Assembly (NCBI GenBank): GCA_029851325.1
Contig: CP099830.1
Span: forward strand, 63,279 to 80,000
Length of the DNA stretch: 16,722 nucleotides
Reading direction: 5' to 3'
From: Candidatus Shikimatogenerans bostrichidophilus
GTDB taxonomy: Bacteria > Bacteroidota > Bacteroidia > Flavobacteriales > Blattabacteriaceae
In this document: positions 15,014 to 16,722 of the stretch, piece by piece
How positions within the stretch are numbered: position 1 is the first letter of the stretch
Layout: every line of letters begins with the position of its first letter
Made by a program: the position numbers and the translations under genes
The notes under the pieces: generated by a model
Database searches by the model: none
The model's input: the letters and a program-made list of their open reading frames with translations, nothing else
What the model was told of the DNA's origin: nothing

Positions 15014-15573
15014 TATTTTAATTTAATATTTTTAAAAATATTATCTAATATACCATTTATAAATAATATACTTTTAGGAGATGAAAAAATTTTTATTAAA
15101 TTAATATATTCAGAGATTATAATTTTTATATTATTGTTTTTTATAAAATAGTATTCACATATAGCCATTTTTAAAATAATAATATCAATAATATTAATTC
15201 TATTTATATCCCAATTTCTTATTTTTCCCTTAATTATTTTAAGAATTTTATCATTTTTTTTATCTATTATATAATATAAATTTAATAAAAAATTTATATT
15301 ATTATTTTTAAAAATATTAAATTTAATTTTATTTTTTATATTTAAATATAATATATATTTTATTAATTCTTTTTCTTCATATTGGAAATAATAACTAGTA
15401 TTTATTTTATCAATATAATTATTAATTATATAATTAATATTTTTATTTTTTTTATCTTTTAATATTATATTAATATATTTATTATAAATATTATTGATAG
15501 TTTTTATTAAATTATATAAATATAATTTAAAATTATGATTTTTATTATATATATAAATATATAATAATTTCAT
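15013..15573 (-). CDS. nusB: NusB-like transcription antitermination factor, N-terminally reduced
   Basis: NusB with S10 binds boxA in rRNA leaders and promotes antitermination of rRNA operons. The C-terminal part is unmistakable: NWDINRINIIDIIILKMA (120-137) and ISEYINLIKIFSSPKSILFINGILDNI (153-179), matching 'NW.l.Ria.iD..ILrlA..El' and 'iNEav.lAK.fs...s..FVNGiLd.i'. The N-terminus is odd: the Arg-rich 'RR..R..alQ.LY' boxA-binding helix is replaced by MKLLYIYIYNKNHN, and the sequence upstream reaches an in-frame stop after eight codons without supplying it. At 186 residues it is longer than E. coli NusB but shorter than many Bacteroidota ones. First gene of the nusB-rluB-aroQ unit, divergent from the DUF3276 gene. 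Confidence 0.85.
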   Translation of the reverse strand: MKLLYIYIYNKNHNFKLYLYNLIKTINNIYNKYINIILKDKKNKNINYIINNYIDKINTSYYFQYEEKELIKYILYLNIKNKIKFNIFKNNNINFLLNLYYIIDKKNDKILKIIKGKIRNWDINRINIIDIIILKMAICEYYFIKNNNIKIIISEYINLIKIFSSPKSILFINGILDNIFKNIKLK

Positions 15574-15629
15574 TACATATATAATAATATTATAAAATTA
15601 ATTATATATTAAATTTTAAATTAAAAAAT

Positions 15630-16073
15630 ATGAATAAAGAAGAGAAAGAAAAATATAATAATAATAATTATATAAAAAGAAAAAACAAAGAAATTTTTTC
15701 TAAAACTTTAATAGCTAGAAGTAGAAGATATTTTTTTGATACTAATGAAACTAATGCTGGTGATTATTTTTTAAGCATTACAGAATCTAAAAAATTATTT
15801 CTTAATGATGGAAGATCTATTTTTAAAAAACATAAAATTTTTTTATACAAAGAAGATTTTAATGATTTTAAAAAAATTTTATCTGAAATGATAAAATTCA
15901 TTTATGATAAAAAAGGAAAAGAAGTAATTTTGAATAATATAGAAGAAAATAAAGATATAAATATAGATATAAAAGATAAAAACAATGGCAATAATCTAAG
16001 TAAAGAGGAGAAGGTAGATAATAATGAAGATAAAAAAAAAAAGAAAGAAAAAAGGGTAAAAAATAATAAATAG
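15630..16073 (+). CDS. DUF3276 / PUR-alpha-like nucleic acid-binding protein
   Basis: Small protein of a family seen across Bacteroidota and related to PUR single-stranded nucleic acid-binding domains (Borrelia BpuR is a studied member). The core spans about residues 20-92: KEIFSKTLIARSRRYFFDTN, GDYFLSITESKK, the DG then KKHKIFLYKEDFNDF, and a helix to FIYD. This matches the family closely. Residues 93-147 form a charged low-complexity tail of Asp, Glu, Asn and Lys ending in KKKKKEKRVKNNK, longer than the short tail I expect in free-living relatives. The role (nucleoid, replication or RNA binding) is not settled. Stop UAG. Divergent from nusB with 56 bases between starts; followed by der after a hairpin. 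Confidence 0.88.
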   Translation: MNKEEKEKYNNNNYIKRKNKEIFSKTLIARSRRYFFDTNETNAGDYFLSITESKKLFLNDGRSIFKKHKIFLYKEDFNDFKKILSEMIKFIYDKKGKEVILNNIEENKDINIDIKDKNNGNNLSKEEKVDNNEDKKKKKEKRVKNNK

Positions 16074-16079
16074 AATAAA

Positions 16080-16106
16080 TACGCAATATGTTATAAATAT
16101 TGCGTA
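16080..16106. repeat. Perfect 10-bp inverted repeat between the DUF3276 gene and der
   Basis: Arms TACGCAATAT (16080-16089) and ATATTGCGTA (16097-16106) around the 7-base loop GTTATAA. It begins six bases after the UAG of the DUF3276 gene and ends 21 bases before the der ATG. No long T run follows it on either strand, so it is a weak fit to a classical intrinsic terminator; an mRNA-stabilising hairpin or a protein-binding operator are alternatives. Confidence 0.95.
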
Positions 16107-16127
16107 GTTCTAAAAGAATAAAGTACA

Positions 16128-16722
16128 ATGAATTATGTAATTTCTTTAATAGGAAAATCTAATGTAGGAAAATCGACTTTATTTAATTTTTTAATAAAAA
16201 AAAAACAATCTTTAGTCAGTAAAAAATATAATACAACATTAAATAGAAATTATGGAAGATTAAAAATAAAAAATAATATATATGATTTAATAGATACTGG
16301 AGGATATATAGGGAATAATATAAAAAACAATGTAATATATAATAAAGTTTATAATCAAATAATTTTATCTATAAAGGAATCTAATCTAATTTTATTTATT
16401 GTAGATATTATAAATGGAGTTAATTATTTAGATAAAGAAATATATTTAATAATAAAAAAATATAATAAAAATTTTTTTTTATTAATAAATAAAATTGATA
16501 TAAAAAATAAAATTAAAAAAATATATGATTTTTTTAATTTAAAAATAGAATATAAAAATATATATTATATTTCTAGTACACATAATATAGGTATAAATAA
16601 TTTATTGTATAATATTAATAAATTTTTTTCTTTAAAAAAAGAAAAAAAAAAAAAGGTAATAAATATAAATATATCTATTTTAGGGAAACCTAATAGTGGT
16701 AAATCTACTTTTATAAATTCTT
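16128..16722 (+). CDS. der: GTPase Der (EngA), 5' part, cut by window end
   Basis: Double-G-domain GTPase essential for 50S subunit assembly. The window shows 198 codons and continues beyond. First G domain: G1 GKSNVGKST (residues 9-17), G2 region TTLNR, G3 DTGG (56-59), G4 NKID (121-124), then ISSTHNIGINNL, matching the Der G5 region. A Lys-rich linker (about 169-176) leads to the second G domain, whose G1 GKPNSGKST (186-194) is seen before the end. The tandem G1 motifs identify Der and not Era. Unlike Obg in this window, its motifs are intact. Start ATG at 16128 gives the expected short lead into the first strand. No Shine-Dalgarno sequence is visible. Confidence 0.95.
   Translation, partial: MNYVISLIGKSNVGKSTLFNFLIKKKQSLVSKKYNTTLNRNYGRLKIKNNIYDLIDTGGYIGNNIKNNVIYNKVYNQIILSIKESNLILFIVDIINGVNYLDKEIYLIIKKYNKNFFLLINKIDIKNKIKKIYDFFNLKIEYKNIYYISSTHNIGINNLLYNINKFFSLKKEKKKKVININISILGKPNSGKSTFINS

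Noticed and set aside
15898..16128. Minus-strand Leu/Tyr-rich open frame
   Set aside because: Antisense to the charged tail of the DUF3276 gene and to the hairpin; composition artefact.

Overview
The window is extremely AT-rich on both strands. Its proteins are dominated by Lys, Asn, Ile and Tyr, with many long A/T homopolymers inside coding regions, tiny intergenic gaps and no obvious Shine-Dalgarno sequences. Every long reading frame is a recognisable core gene. Clade-specific traits point to Bacteroidota (Flavobacteriales-like): a two-cluster ferredoxin of the Bacteroidota type, a DUF3276/PUR-alpha protein, an IleS with a PGIHH version of the HIGH motif, a tmRNA tag close to GENNYALAA, and the rpsF-rpsR-rplI order. 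With the strong gene reduction this suggests an obligate insect endosymbiont. Retention of aroA and aroQ at this base composition fits the Bacteroidota symbionts of beetles that supply tyrosine precursors ('Candidatus Shikimatogenerans' type). Sulcia- or Blattabacterium-like relatives are not excluded from sequence reading alone.

Layout. 69-1127 (+): ribosomal operon rpsF-rpsR-rplI. 1133-2264 (-): tRNA-Ser(UGA) followed by prfB (RF2). 2317-2676 (+): ferredoxin. 2678-2749 (-): tRNA with CAU anticodon. 2811-3935 (+): hflX. 3937-11332 (-): a long block, in transcription order ybeY, mnmG, aroA, rpsT, tRNA-Glu, ileS, tRNA-CAU. 11381-12358 (+): obgE. 12353-15573 (-): nusB, rluB-like, aroQ, ssrA (tmRNA), rluD. 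15630-16722 (+): DUF3276 gene, a hairpin, and the first 198 codons of der. The only gap above 300 bases between protein genes (13349-13830) holds the tmRNA.

Almost everything serves translation: ribosomal proteins, tRNAs, tRNA charging (IleS), tRNA and rRNA modification (MnmG, RluD, RluB, YbeY), ribosome-assembly or rescue GTPases (HflX, Obg, Der), termination (RF2), ribosome rescue (tmRNA) and transcription of rRNA (NusB). The two aro genes are the only host-provisioning metabolism seen. Stop codons read at the gene ends are almost all UAA, with UAG in rpsT and the DUF3276 gene and one UGA in ybeY. Trp is encoded by UGG, so the code looks standard.

No mobile element, CRISPR array, prophage or obviously new multi-gene system is present. 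The points worth a second look are molecular decay and compaction: an RF2 that lacks the SPF stop-recognition tripeptide, an rpsT stop codon whose last base is the first base of tRNA-Glu, an Obg with eroded GTPase motifs, a NusB without its basic N-terminus, a perfect hairpin before der, and long poly-A tracts in essential genes.
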